Source: Planctomycetales bacterium (GTDB lineage Bacteria > Planctomycetota > Planctomycetia > Planctomycetales > Planctomycetaceae). Taken from it: a stretch of DNA of 64,000 nucleotides. Each line of letters starts with the position of its first letter. Position 1 is the stretch's first letter. Location: positions 1 through 64,000 of the forward strand of contig JAPLOA010000082.1 of NCBI GenBank assembly GCA_026400835.1. The letters run 5' to 3'. The translations under genes were made by a program, and so were the position numbers. This document shows, piece after piece, positions 9,536 to 18,700 of this stretch. The notes beneath the pieces were generated by a model that did no database searches, had not been told where the DNA came from, and saw only the letters and a list, made by a program, of their open reading frames with translations.

Positions 9536-9988
9536 CGCAACCGCCGAAATTACGTGCCATTGTTTGTTCAGCCTGATGCGCTGACAGACAATATGCTCGT
9601 TGTCCCATCGAACATGTCCTGAACGTCCAACTACAAGAATGCAACGATATCCCAGGCCATTTTTGTAAACACCACTAATACATCCCACTGCAGGAATCGG
9701 GAACTCCCAAAGCGACCACTCAAAACGACCCAATGTCGGGGCGTTCAAAAGTGCTGATGCATTGAGCCTCATCACCAGCTCGGTCCTCGCAAAAATCCTG
9801 ACTCACATTGCCTTTCAGAAAAGGTGTATCGCAGTGAAGACTCGGCTTTCAAAGCATGGCAGTGAGTTTTGATCGGGGGACCGGTACGGTGCTTTTCATT
9901 GGATCAGGAGACGGACGAAGGGATGTTCCACGTTCTGAAAACTCATTCCCGGGCCAACGGCAGCCACCCAGTAAGGGGACGCATGTGC

Positions 9989-10016
9989 AATCGAATAGAA
10001 GACTTCCTATTCGATT
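9989..10016. promoter_or_regulatory. Perfect 10-base dyad upstream of the ECF sigma gene
   Basis: AATCGAATAG at 9989-9998 and CTATTCGATT at 10007-10016 are perfect inverted repeats around the loop AAGACTTC, ending 93 bases before the sigma-factor ATG. The arms are AT-rich and have no T-run behind them, so an operator is more likely than a terminator. Confidence 0.5.
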
Positions 10017-10109
10017 CGCTGATGAACAGCTTGCACTTGACGATGCGGAATTCTTGCTGAAAATAGCGGTCGCCTGATTCAACGTTTTTCCTCAGCTAGT
10101 ACACCAGCC

Positions 10110-10679
10110 ATGGTCGCGAACAATGACAACAACGCGGATAAGTTTTCGATTGCTTATGCTCAGCTTCGACAACTAGCGGCAAGTTACTTGTCTAACGAAC
10201 CTGCCGATCACTCTCTGTCACCGACGTCCGTAGTGCATGAGGCCTGGACACGTCTGCAACCGATTCAGTCGCCTCCTGACAAAAAATTCAGAGAAGATTT
10301 TTACATGGTGTTTGCACGAGAGATGCAACGCGTCCTGATCGAATATGCCAGACGCAAACGTCGCCGAGAGACGTTATTGAAGTCAGGGATAGTCGAAAAA
10401 CAAATCATTGCTCAGGAATCTCCGTCTCACCTGTCCCAACGTCTGGATGTATTTACAGAAGAACTTCAGGATCTGGACCCGCTGGATCTTGAAACCGCGT
10501 TGAAGCGTTTTGCGGCAGCTTACCCGGACAAAGCGAAACTGGTTCAACTGCGTTTCTTTGTGGGCTGCAGCCTTTCGGAATGTGCCGAGATGATGCAGAT
10601 CTGCGAAAGAACAGCCGATCGCTACTGGAGCTTTGCTCGAGCCTGGCTGACGCGTGAGCTGAGACGTTCCCGGCCATGA
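10110..10679 (+). CDS. ECF-family RNA polymerase sigma factor (planctomycete ECF type)
   Basis: 189 residues. The opening YAQLRQLAASYLSNE and the following LSPTSVVHEAWTRLQ match region 2 of the sigma70-ECF subgroup found mainly in Planctomycetota and Acidobacteria (consensus YxELRRLAAxYL...PTxLVHEAYLRL). A basic RRKRRRE stretch follows. The C-terminal part from about residue 120 (RFAAAYPDKAKLVQLRFFVGCSLSECAEMMQICERTADRYW) is region 4 with its helix-turn-helix. It directs core RNA polymerase to an unknown regulon. Only 139 bases separate it from the WD40 kinase, an arrangement seen for ECF-kinase pairs, so control by that kinase is a reasonable inference. No anti-sigma factor is encoded nearby. 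Confidence 0.92.
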   Translation: MVANNDNNADKFSIAYAQLRQLAASYLSNEPADHSLSPTSVVHEAWTRLQPIQSPPDKKFREDFYMVFAREMQRVLIEYARRKRRRETLLKSGIVEKQIIAQESPSHLSQRLDVFTEELQDLDPLDLETALKRFAAAYPDKAKLVQLRFFVGCSLSECAEMMQICERTADRYWSFARAWLTRELRRSRP

Positions 10680-10818
10680 CAAGTGACGCTCCGGCCGATC
10701 CCCTGAAAACTCACCGAAGCGGTTTGACGCTCCCGTCAACATGAGTCATAAGCCAGACGGATTGCAAAATGCATGGAAGTCACCACAGAGAAAAATGAGG
10801 TCTTGGGAGTGAAATGCT

Positions 10819-13800
10819 GTGTCCGGCAAACTAAGCATCGACGAGCTTCTGGACGAAGCTCTGGCCATCGAATCAGAAACGGAGCGTGAAGCCTTTTTGT
10901 TGCAGAACTGCGGAGATGATTCTGATCTGATCGCTGACGTACGCTCGCTAATCGCCGCGGCCCGGACCGTTTCAATCTTCGACCGACCTCTGTTTGAACC
11001 GGGGGCGGGCCTGGACGTAATTCTGGGTGGTCTCATCCCGGGACAAATTGGCCCCTACCGTATTCTGAAAACGCTGGGTGAGGGAGGCATGGGGTCCGTG
11101 TTCCTGGCGGAGCAGTCTCAACCCGTGAAGAGGCTTGTCGCACTCAAGCAGATTCGGTTCGGTCGGGAGAGTAATGATGCCTTCCTGAGGTTCCATCGCG
11201 AACAGCAAACGCTGGCGAAGCTTGAGCACCCGAATATTGCGCGCGTCCTGGATGCGGCGAATACTGTCGGAAGTCACTCTTACCTCGTCATGGAGTATAT
11301 CGACGGATGCAGCATTTCAGATTATTGCCGGAACAATTCAGCACCGGTATCAGAACGACTGCAGCTGTTTCTGGAGTCCTGTCTCGCGATCCAGCATGCT
11401 CACCAGAAAGCAATTATTCATCGCGATATTAAGCCGAACAACGTGATGGTGACACGAATTGACGGCCGGCCGGTCGTCAAGGTAATCGACTTCGGCATCG
11501 CCAGGAGCGTGGGCAGTTCAAATCTCGAATGGGAAATCACAGAGAACTTTTCGGGAGCGGGAAAAACGCTGCCTCCCGGCACTCCGATTTACATGAGTCC
11601 CGAGCAGCTGACCGGAAGTCAATCGCAGCTTGATACGAGGACGGACATCTACTCGCTTGGCGCATTGCTATATGTCTTGCTCACTGATCATTTGCCATTC
11701 GATCTGCCGGCTGACAACCTGGCATCCGGTGAACTGCGTCGAGTGATCAGCGAGTTGGATCCTGTTCGGCCGAGCTTGCGGCTCGCAAAGTCAGCGAGGA
11801 CATCCTCCGGAAATAGACTTGAAAAGTCTTCGGATGACCGACTCTTAAGTCCGGTCGTACGAGCTCAGGAACTTCAGGGTGATCTCGACTGTATTGTGCT
11901 GAAAGCCATGTCCAGAGAACCGGCCCGGCGATATCAGACGGTCGGTGAACTGATGGCCGATATCCAGAACCACCTTGATCACAAGCCCGTCACAGCACGC
12001 CCCGCTTCCGTTGCCTATCAGCTGACTCGATTCGCGAAACGCCATCGACGCTCACTGGCGTTTGTGACCACCGCAATCGGCTGTCTGGTCGCAGGACTGA
12101 TTGTCGCCGTCGTTCAGGCAAATCGAGCCATCCGCTCTGAAAGAACGGCTCTTCTCTCTGAACAACGAATGGCCGAACGGTCCTATGCATCGGATCTGCT
12201 GCTGGCATCCATAGCGATCCAGAAACAGGATTCTTTCGAGGTCACCCGAAAACTGGAGAGGTATCTTCCTGAACCGGGAGAGAACGACCGTCGCAGCTTT
12301 GACTGGTACCTGCTTAATCGCATGAACAGCTTCAGGTCAAACACGGTGGCTCAACTGGAGGACGCCGTTTATTTCATTTGTCCCTTGAAGCTTAGCCCGG
12401 AAGTCGCTTCATGCGGCGAGGCCGGCATTATCAGAATTCACCATCTGGAAACGGGAGCGATCAGGCTCACCATTGCCGCTGGTCAGGGTGAAGTCAATGG
12501 GCTCGCTGTTTCTCCCGATGGTCAATCACTGGCGTCGGCCGGAGATGATGGCACCATCCGGATCTGGAACTTAACCAACGGCGAACAGAAAGGCATGTTT
12601 CAGGCTCACAAGAGACAGGCGTTTCAGGTCGCATGGTCTGCTGATGGTGAATGGCTGGCGACTTGTGGCAACGAGGTGGATGTGAAGCTATGGTCGGCCA
12701 AAGATTTTTCTCTGCTGGAAACCCTCAGCTCTGATGGGAAGGATCTGGAATGCCTGGCCATCAGTGCGAATGGTGATGTGGCCTTCGGGGCCGAACGAGG
12801 TGACCTGACGATCATTCGCCCCATGTTCCTGGAAACCAACCCGGGAGACCGATCGGAACAGTTGGGAGGGAAGCACCAGAATGGCCCCACTGGACACTGC
12901 TCCAATGTGGCGTTTTCTCCCTCCGGATCACTCATTGCGGCAGGTCGCGAAGACGGTTCCGTCACACTTCAATCGATGCTGGATGAAGAACCCTTCTTTC
13001 AGGAATTGCATTTTAATGACCGAGTTAAATCTTTGGCGTTCTCTCCGGACGGCCAGAAGCTGGCGATCGGCAAAGCCGACGGAGCGGTCACGGTCATTCC
13101 ACTGGGGGCGATGCTCCTGAAGACAGAGCTCAAGCTTTCCGAGCTGTTGACAGATATGGAAGCAAACCCGGCCACTCTGAACAACAGTTCGGTTCAAGGC
13201 GAACCGTTTCTGGTCCGCTCAACACCGGTCCTGCAGAACGGCAGGGTTCCGGCTGGCACCAGCCAGGTGCGGCTGGAATTCAGTGAAGCCCTGAAAATGA
13301 CAGGCTTCATGGACAACTTTTCGTTAAACATCAAACGGCTCGATGCGAACGATCATGCGGCCGGTGTGATCCATCCTACAAACGTATCCCTGAACGGAAA
13401 CACCGTCGTTCTCTCCTTTCCCGCGGCGACTTTGCATACAGACTGGGAAGAACAGTCGCAGGATCTGACAGGAAGAACATGGAAGGTCGGTGATGCCCAT
13501 GTCGCCTCTCTCTGCTTTGACGGCAATGGATCCAGCCTTGTCGTGGCTGATCAAAACGGACACATTCAGAACCTGATCGGTCTGGCCGACACAAATACAT
13601 CGGAGATTGCAACAGACGTCGAGGGCTTTGTTGCAGCAGACAACGGAAAACTGGCGATTCTAAAAAGAGACTTCAGTTCCAGCCTGGTCGATCTGAATGT
13701 CAGTGATAAAAACAAGATGGTCGAAGTGAAGTTTGCCAGTCACCGGCTGCAAGTAATGAGGTACGGTTTCTCCGATAACGGGGAACAACTCTACTTTCTG

Positions 13801-14511
13801 AGTGGTGACGAAAGCGATCCTGACGCCGTCTTGCTCCGCTGGCAGGGATCAGCGACCAAGCCGGAGGTCGTCTGGAAACCGGCTCCTCAGGAAAGCCTGC
13901 GGCATTACCTGGGGTGTTTTGAAAGCCGCTGGCTGGTTCTGGAAACTCTGCCAAGAGAGCAGCCGAGCAATGCACCGGGGGCCAAAGCTGACATCGTGGT
14001 TGTCGACCTCAAAGACAACAAGGAAGTCAGTCGCGTGAGCGGCCTTGTATCGGTCTGGTTGGCGATCTCAAGCGACGGCCGGTTTCTGATCAGAAGCACT
14101 CATGATGGAATCTACTTCCATGATCTGCGGCGTGGCACCGTTACCGCGACACTGCCAAACAGTAAGCCTACAGCGAATGCGATCGCGATTTCAGCGGACG
14201 GCAGCAAGGTTGCCATCGCTTACTCCGAACGCATTCTGCGAATCTACCGAACATCTGACGCTGCTCTGGTTCAGGAATTGAAACTGCAGGGCGGAGCCAT
14301 ATCCGATCTTGCCTGGACCCCGGACGGAAGAACGCTGGTCACCGTCAGCTTTGACGGTTTTCTGCGTTGCTGGAGCAGCGAACTTCTGGAGCTAACCGCG
14401 TTGTTTCGTCTGCCCACGGAAGATCCCAGCAAAATGGCAATTACTGAAAACGGTCGAGCGGCCATCATCCTCGACAGAAACGCCCGACTCTATCGAGTCC
14501 AGGCCTACTGA
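10819..14511 (+). CDS. Transmembrane Ser/Thr protein kinase with WD40 repeat sensor region
   Basis: 1230 residues. The kinase domain has GEGGMG at 87-92, VALK with Lys110, HRDIKPNN with Asp203, a canonical DFG at 224-226, and SPEQ near 260. One membrane helix lies at about 413-433. From about residue 510 the rest consists of WD40-type blades with recurring AVSPDGQSLASAGDDGTIRIWN, AFSPDGQKLAIG and similar segments, forming one or two beta-propellers. An extra segment at about 790-885 (VRLEFSEALKM...NFSLNIKRLD) resembles an SbsA-type Ig-like domain and interrupts the propeller. The start is a GTG with GGGAGTG eight bases upstream; the in-frame ATG at 10741 is closed by a stop. The gene follows the ECF sigma gene on the same strand. 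Ligand and targets are unknown. Confidence 0.92.
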   Translation: MSGKLSIDELLDEALAIESETEREAFLLQNCGDDSDLIADVRSLIAAARTVSIFDRPLFEPGAGLDVILGGLIPGQIGPYRILKTLGEGGMGSVFLAEQSQPVKRLVALKQIRFGRESNDAFLRFHREQQTLAKLEHPNIARVLDAANTVGSHSYLVMEYIDGCSISDYCRNNSAPVSERLQLFLESCLAIQHAHQKAIIHRDIKPNNVMVTRIDGRPVVKVIDFGIARSVGSSNLEWEITENFSGAGKTLPPGTPIYMSPEQLTGSQSQLDTRTDIYSLGALLYVLLTDHLPFDLPADNLASGELRRVISELDPVRPSLRLAKSARTSSGNRLEKSSDDRLLSPVVRAQELQGDLDCIVLKAMSREPARRYQTVGELMADIQNHLDHKPVTARPASVAYQLTRFAKRHRRSLAFVTTAIGCLVAGLIVAVVQANRAIRSERTALLSEQRMAERSYASDLLLASIAIQKQDSFEVTRKLERYLPEPGENDRRSFDWYLLNRMNSFRSNTVAQLEDAVYFICPLKLSPEVASCGEAGIIRIHHLETGAIRLTIAAGQGEVNGLAVSPDGQSLASAGDDGTIRIWNLTNGEQKGMFQAHKRQAFQVAWSADGEWLATCGNEVDVKLWSAKDFSLLETLSSDGKDLECLAISANGDVAFGAERGDLTIIRPMFLETNPGDRSEQLGGKHQNGPTGHCSNVAFSPSGSLIAAGREDGSVTLQSMLDEEPFFQELHFNDRVKSLAFSPDGQKLAIGKADGAVTVIPLGAMLLKTELKLSELLTDMEANPATLNNSSVQGEPFLVRSTPVLQNGRVPAGTSQVRLEFSEALKMTGFMDNFSLNIKRLDANDHAAGVIHPTNVSLNGNTVVLSFPAATLHTDWEEQSQDLTGRTWKVGDAHVASLCFDGNGSSLVVADQNGHIQNLIGLADTNTSEIATDVEGFVAADNGKLAILKRDFSSSLVDLNVSDKNKMVEVKFASHRLQVMRYGFSDNGEQLYFLSGDESDPDAVLLRWQGSATKPEVVWKPAPQESLRHYLGCFESRWLVLETLPREQPSNAPGAKADIVVVDLKDNKEVSRVSGLVSVWLAISSDGRFLIRSTHDGIYFHDLRRGTVTATLPNSKPTANAIAISADGSKVAIAYSERILRIYRTSDAALVQELKLQGGAISDLAWTPDGRTLVTVSFDGFLRCWSSELLELTALFRLPTEDPSKMAITENGRAAIILDRNARLYRVQAY

Positions 14512-14852
14512 GTTCAGGCGTAGCATCCTCTCGAAGTTTAGACACGGGAGGCAATGTGGACAGAAATCGTTTTTACCATAGCCCGATCGGAGACAATCTG
14601 AGCTCCCGAATCCAATCGCTGTCTGAACTCATCGATTTCCGGGATGCACGTTGCTCCCCCGATGAGACGCGGCTTTGCTGCAGCGATGCTTGCTCATGGT
14701 AAGGGCTTCTCGAGGAACTCTTTCGCGAGTCTGACTGTTCATCACTTCGCAAACGCTCAAGAAATGGTCCCAGCGGATGTGACGTGGACTTATTCAGACC
14801 TGCATCACCCCGCTGGGGGCCACTCTCTCAGCCGCGGAAGATTCCACGTTCT
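14512..14852. other. Intergenic region between convergent genes
   Basis: This is the gap between the 3' ends of the WD40 kinase and the PEP-CTERM gene. No gene and no strong hairpin with a T-run is visible. Confidence 0.45.
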
Positions 14853-15593
14853 TCAGGCCTCATTCGTATTCTGAGCCGCAGAGGCTGTTCTACGACGACG
14901 CAGATGTCTGACGCCGCCGGCGAATGCTGCAAGGCCCAGAGCGGCGAATGTGCCGGGTTCCGGAACCGCAGCGGACGTGATACTGATCGTGCCGGACCCG
15001 CTGAATGACAACGGAGCAATCGAAAGGGCCGTGAAGTTGTCATCCAGAAACAGCGAACTGTCCGCCAATGGGTCGTACAGCGGATCTGACGGAGTGAGTG
15101 GATTCGTGTTAATCAGCGAGATCGTAAACTGATCGCCAATGGCGTTCAGGGGACTTCCACTGTTATGCACCAGCTCCAGACGAGCCAGCAGTTGCTTTGT
15201 CGTTCCCAACGTGATGGCGGTTGGCCCGGGCGAGGCAATGGAATCGCCGCCCAGAAGTCTTGTAGGATCCACGGTATCCCGAGCCGCAAAAAAATTTAAT
15301 GGGTCTATGTGCGGGGAAAACACGTAATCCGGCTCCCCCTGTTCAGAGGCCAGCTGGGACGAACTGAACTCCAGAGCGCCATTGGTCGCACTGCCGGTAA
15401 TCTTGAACTCATACGCTGCGGAAGAAAGCGAATCCGTTCCCGTGGAACTGATCCACACATCCACAAACCCGGTTCCGCCGGCGGCAATGGAAGCATTTCC
15501 CACTTCCACAATCACACCCCCCAACGCGGCCTGCGACACGCTGCAAAACACAAAAACACGGAACGCCGTTCTTAAAAAAGACATCTTGAACAT
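14853..15593 (-). CDS. Secreted protein with PEP-CTERM sorting signal
   Basis: 246 residues from the chosen ATG. The N-terminus MFKMSFLRTAFRVFVFCSVS is a typical signal peptide, probably cleaved near ALGG. The middle is a beta-rich domain of about 190 residues (VEVGNASIAAGGTGFVDVWI...), cohesin-like in pattern. The C-terminus has VPEPGTFAALGLAA, a hydrophobic helix and RHLRRRR, the PEP-CTERM tripartite signal recognised by exosortase. A GTG at 15641 in the same frame would add 16 polar residues in front of the signal peptide, so I prefer the ATG at 15593; neither has a strong ribosome-binding site. No exosortase gene is in the window. Function beyond export and anchoring is unknown. Confidence 0.85.
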   Translation of the reverse strand: MFKMSFLRTAFRVFVFCSVSQAALGGVIVEVGNASIAAGGTGFVDVWISSTGTDSLSSAAYEFKITGSATNGALEFSSSQLASEQGEPDYVFSPHIDPLNFFAARDTVDPTRLLGGDSIASPGPTAITLGTTKQLLARLELVHNSGSPLNAIGDQFTISLINTNPLTPSDPLYDPLADSSLFLDDNFTALSIAPLSFSGSGTISITSAAVPEPGTFAALGLAAFAGGVRHLRRRRTASAAQNTNEA

Positions 15594-15667
15594 GACAAAT
15601 CGTTTTTCGTTGACTGAGAGAGATAACGAAGCCCTGAACACTCCTTACGTCAGCCTCGAGAGGCTGC

Positions 15668-15692
15668 GGAACGGACGCGGTTCGTCCGTTCC
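15668..15692 (-). terminator. Perfect 10-bp hairpin after the cadherin/dockerin gene
   Basis: GGAACGGACG (15668-15677) and CGTCCGTTCC (15683-15692) pair perfectly around a five-base loop. It lies 65 bases beyond the stop of the minus-strand gene at 15757. A second, shorter pairing GCGGCTC/GAGCCGC lies at 15707-15735. Neither has a good T-run on the minus strand, so this may be an mRNA-end structure rather than a classical terminator. Confidence 0.5.
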
Positions 15693-15756
15693 TTTCCTGA
15701 GTTGAAGCGGCTCCGAACGACGTGTCCAGAGCCGCACACCGAACCAAATCCCGCCG

Positions 15757-18700
15757 TTAGTCGTCCAGCAGGCTGCGAAGCGCGAGTAGAAGGTTCTTAC
15801 CGCGTTGTTGCGTCGTGTAGAGACGATCCGTGGCGTTCACGGTGCCGTTGCCGTCCAGGTCGCCGTCCAGGTTCGTGCCGCTGCGGCCGACCTGTGCAGT
15901 CACCAGATTGGTGTCCAGCACATCCACAACCTTATCCCCGTTGGCATCGCCAAACAGTCGATAGAACTCGAACGCCTGATCCACAGCATCCGTGAAGTCC
16001 CCATCCTGATTCATATCCAGTCGCACGCGATAGAACCCGTTTCCGGCATCGCGAAGACCGCCAATTCCCGTGGCTCCGAAATCCAGCTTGAGCTTATTGG
16101 ACGACTGAGTCATACCGAAGCCCGTCACCGCAGTTCCGGTACCAGCCGTCACGTCAGTCGCATTAAGCCCAAATTTTTCGACCGCGATGTTTCCTGACAA
16201 CAGGGCGGACGGATCACCGGAGAACAGCAGATCCAGATAACGCACGTACGACCGCTGATTGGCGGAGTTCTGCACATCGATTCCGGTCGCCGTTAGTATG
16301 GCCGGTGCCGAGAAGCTGACGGTCACAGACACGTCACCAGTGACGGGAGCGGCCTCGACATTTCCAGAACCATCCTTGCCACGACTATAGAAGCGGTAAG
16401 TATGACTGATCCCGTCAGCAAGTCCCTGATAAGTCAGCGAACCGGTGAACTGGCCGGCGGTCGATGTTGCTACGGCACTGGCCGTGCCAACAAGCACCGC
16501 AGCATTGCTATCCACAACCACGTACACATCAAACTGTGTCATGATGGCCCCGCTGAGCTTGCTGCCGGCCATCTGCAGATTGAACAGTCCGGAAGAAACA
16601 AACGGAGCCGCCGTCACCTGACTGCTCGGAGGAACCACATCGCCAATGCGAGTGTAGGTGTCCGAACTCGTTTTCACTTCCACATTCCCGGCCGCATCGC
16701 GAGCGATACTGCGGAACCAGTACGTGGTGTTGGCAGCCCCTGTAAATGTGGTCGATGGAGTCGCCGCCGTCACAGTCGCAAACTTAATGAACGAACTGCC
16801 CGTCGAGTAATACAGATCGTAATCCGCAATGCCCGAAGCCCCGACGCCAGAGTCTGTCCCGGTCACGGCCACCGTAAACGACGCCGATGTGGAAGTGGCT
16901 GGCAACGCCGTCACGCGGCTCGATGGTGGCGTCACGTCTTCCTGCACGTCCGTCACACTGATCGTGAAGATCTTGTCATAAGTCAGGCCGCCCTGATCGG
17001 TCACTTGAACACGAACCGAGTAGCTGCTCTTTGTCTCATAATCAAACACAGCCGCCGTCTTCAGCGTGCTGCCGTCGATCGTGAAACTCGCGTTATCCGT
17101 GCTGCCTGTCCCGGCGATAAAGCTGTACGTGAACGTATTACCGCTGTCCGCATCTGTCGTCGAGAAACTGCCAACAGTCGTTCCTATCGCCGAGTTCTCT
17201 GCCACAGAGCTGCTCGACAGATTGATCTCCGTCGGTGCCTCGTTGACATTCGTCACGCTGATCGTGAACACCTTGTCGTAGAACAAGCCACCCTGATCGG
17301 TGACACGAACAAGAACCGAGTAACTGCTCTTTGTCTCATAATCAAACACAGCCGCCGTCTTCAGTGTGCTGCCGTCGATCGTGAAACTCGCATTATCCGT
17401 GCTGCCTGTGCCAGCGATAAAGCTGTACGTGAACGTATTACCGCTGTCCGCATCTGTCGTCGAGAAACTGCCAACAGTCGTTACTATCGCCGAATTCTCT
17501 GCCGCAGAACTGTTCGACAGATTGATCTCCGTCGGTGCTTCGTTGACATTCGTCACATTGATCGTGAAAGCCTTGTCGTAAGTCAGGCCGCCCTGATCGG
17601 TGACTCGAACACGAACCGAGTAACTGCTCTTTGTCTCATAATCAAAAACAGCCGCCGTCTTCAGTGTGCTGCCGTCGATCGTAAAACTCGCATTATCCGT
17701 GCTGCCTGTGCCAGCGATAAAGCTGTACGTAAACGTATTACCGCTGTCCGCATCTGTCGTCGAGAAACTGCCAACGGTTGCACCGATCGCCAGATTCTCA
17801 GCCACAGAACTGTTCGACAGATTGATCTCCGTCGGTGCTTCGTTGACATTCGTCACATTGATCGTGAAAGCCTTGTCGTAAGTCAGGCCGCCCTGATCGG
17901 TCACTTGAACACGAATTGAGTAACTGCTCTTTGTCTCATAATCAAAAACAGCCGCTGTCTTCAGCGTGCTGCCGTTGATCGTGAAGCTCGCGTTATCCGT
18001 GCTGCCTGTGCCAGCGATCAGGCTGTACGTGAACGTATTACCGCTGTCCGGGTCTGTCGTCGAGAAGTTGCCAACAGTTGTACCAATCGCCGAATTTTCA
18101 ACAACAGAACTGCTCGACAGATTAACGTTGGTCGGAGCATCATTCACCGCTGCCACATTGATTGTGATCGTCTGTACTGCGGATGTCAGTGTTCCGTCAG
18201 AGACCTGATACTGGAAGGTGACCGTCCCGTTGAAGTTTTCTGTCGGGTTCAGGTAAGTGAAAGTCCCATTACTGTTCAGCGTCAGACCCGCCAGTGGACC
18301 ACCCACCTGACTGTAGCTCAGACCGGCATCTGCTGTTTCCGCATCAGACACAGAACTGTAAAGGTCGCTACTCAGCAAAACGTCTTCATCCGCTGTGAGG
18401 CTCCCAGTTGTTGCCACTGGCGTGTCGTTCACCGCCGTGATATTCACGGTCAGGGTCTTGGTATCACTCAGGCTGCCGTCGCTGGCGGTGACACTGAAGT
18501 TGTCCACGTCGTTACTCGGTAACCCGTTGATCGCCGTCGCATTCGGAGCGTAGCTGTATGCCCCCGTCGCCACCGTGACCGTCAGCGTCCCGTACGTTCC
18601 AACCCTGCTGATCGTCCCGCCATTTAGCGTGCCGCCGGTGATCCCATAGGTCAGGGTCTGGGCCGGCAGGTCCGCATCCGTGGCACTCAGCGAGCCCGTC

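Larger units (their letters stand above)
9198..10109. other. Divergent intergenic region between kinase and ECF sigma genes
   Basis: No recognisable gene. Frames of 60-170 codons exist on both strands but overlap one another and show no family resemblance. The region carries a 66-base element also found at 21241-21306 and a perfect dyad at 9989-10016. The 13-mer GCAAAAATCCTGA also occurs twice, 270 bases apart (9519 and 9789). Confidence 0.5.

Noticed and set aside
9257-9775. Minus-strand frame of 172 codons upstream of the kinase
   Set aside because: No recognisable domain, no ribosome-binding site, and it runs through the 66-base repeat that is also found in another non-coding region.
9856-10077. 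Plus-strand frame of 73 codons before the ECF sigma gene
   Set aside because: It contains the perfect dyad, overlaps an equally long minus-strand frame and has no family resemblance.
16402-17919. Long plus-strand open frame of about 505 codons
   Set aside because: It is antisense to the repeated cadherin-like coding sequence, consists of the repeat read backwards and resembles no family; the minus-strand reading has clear domains.
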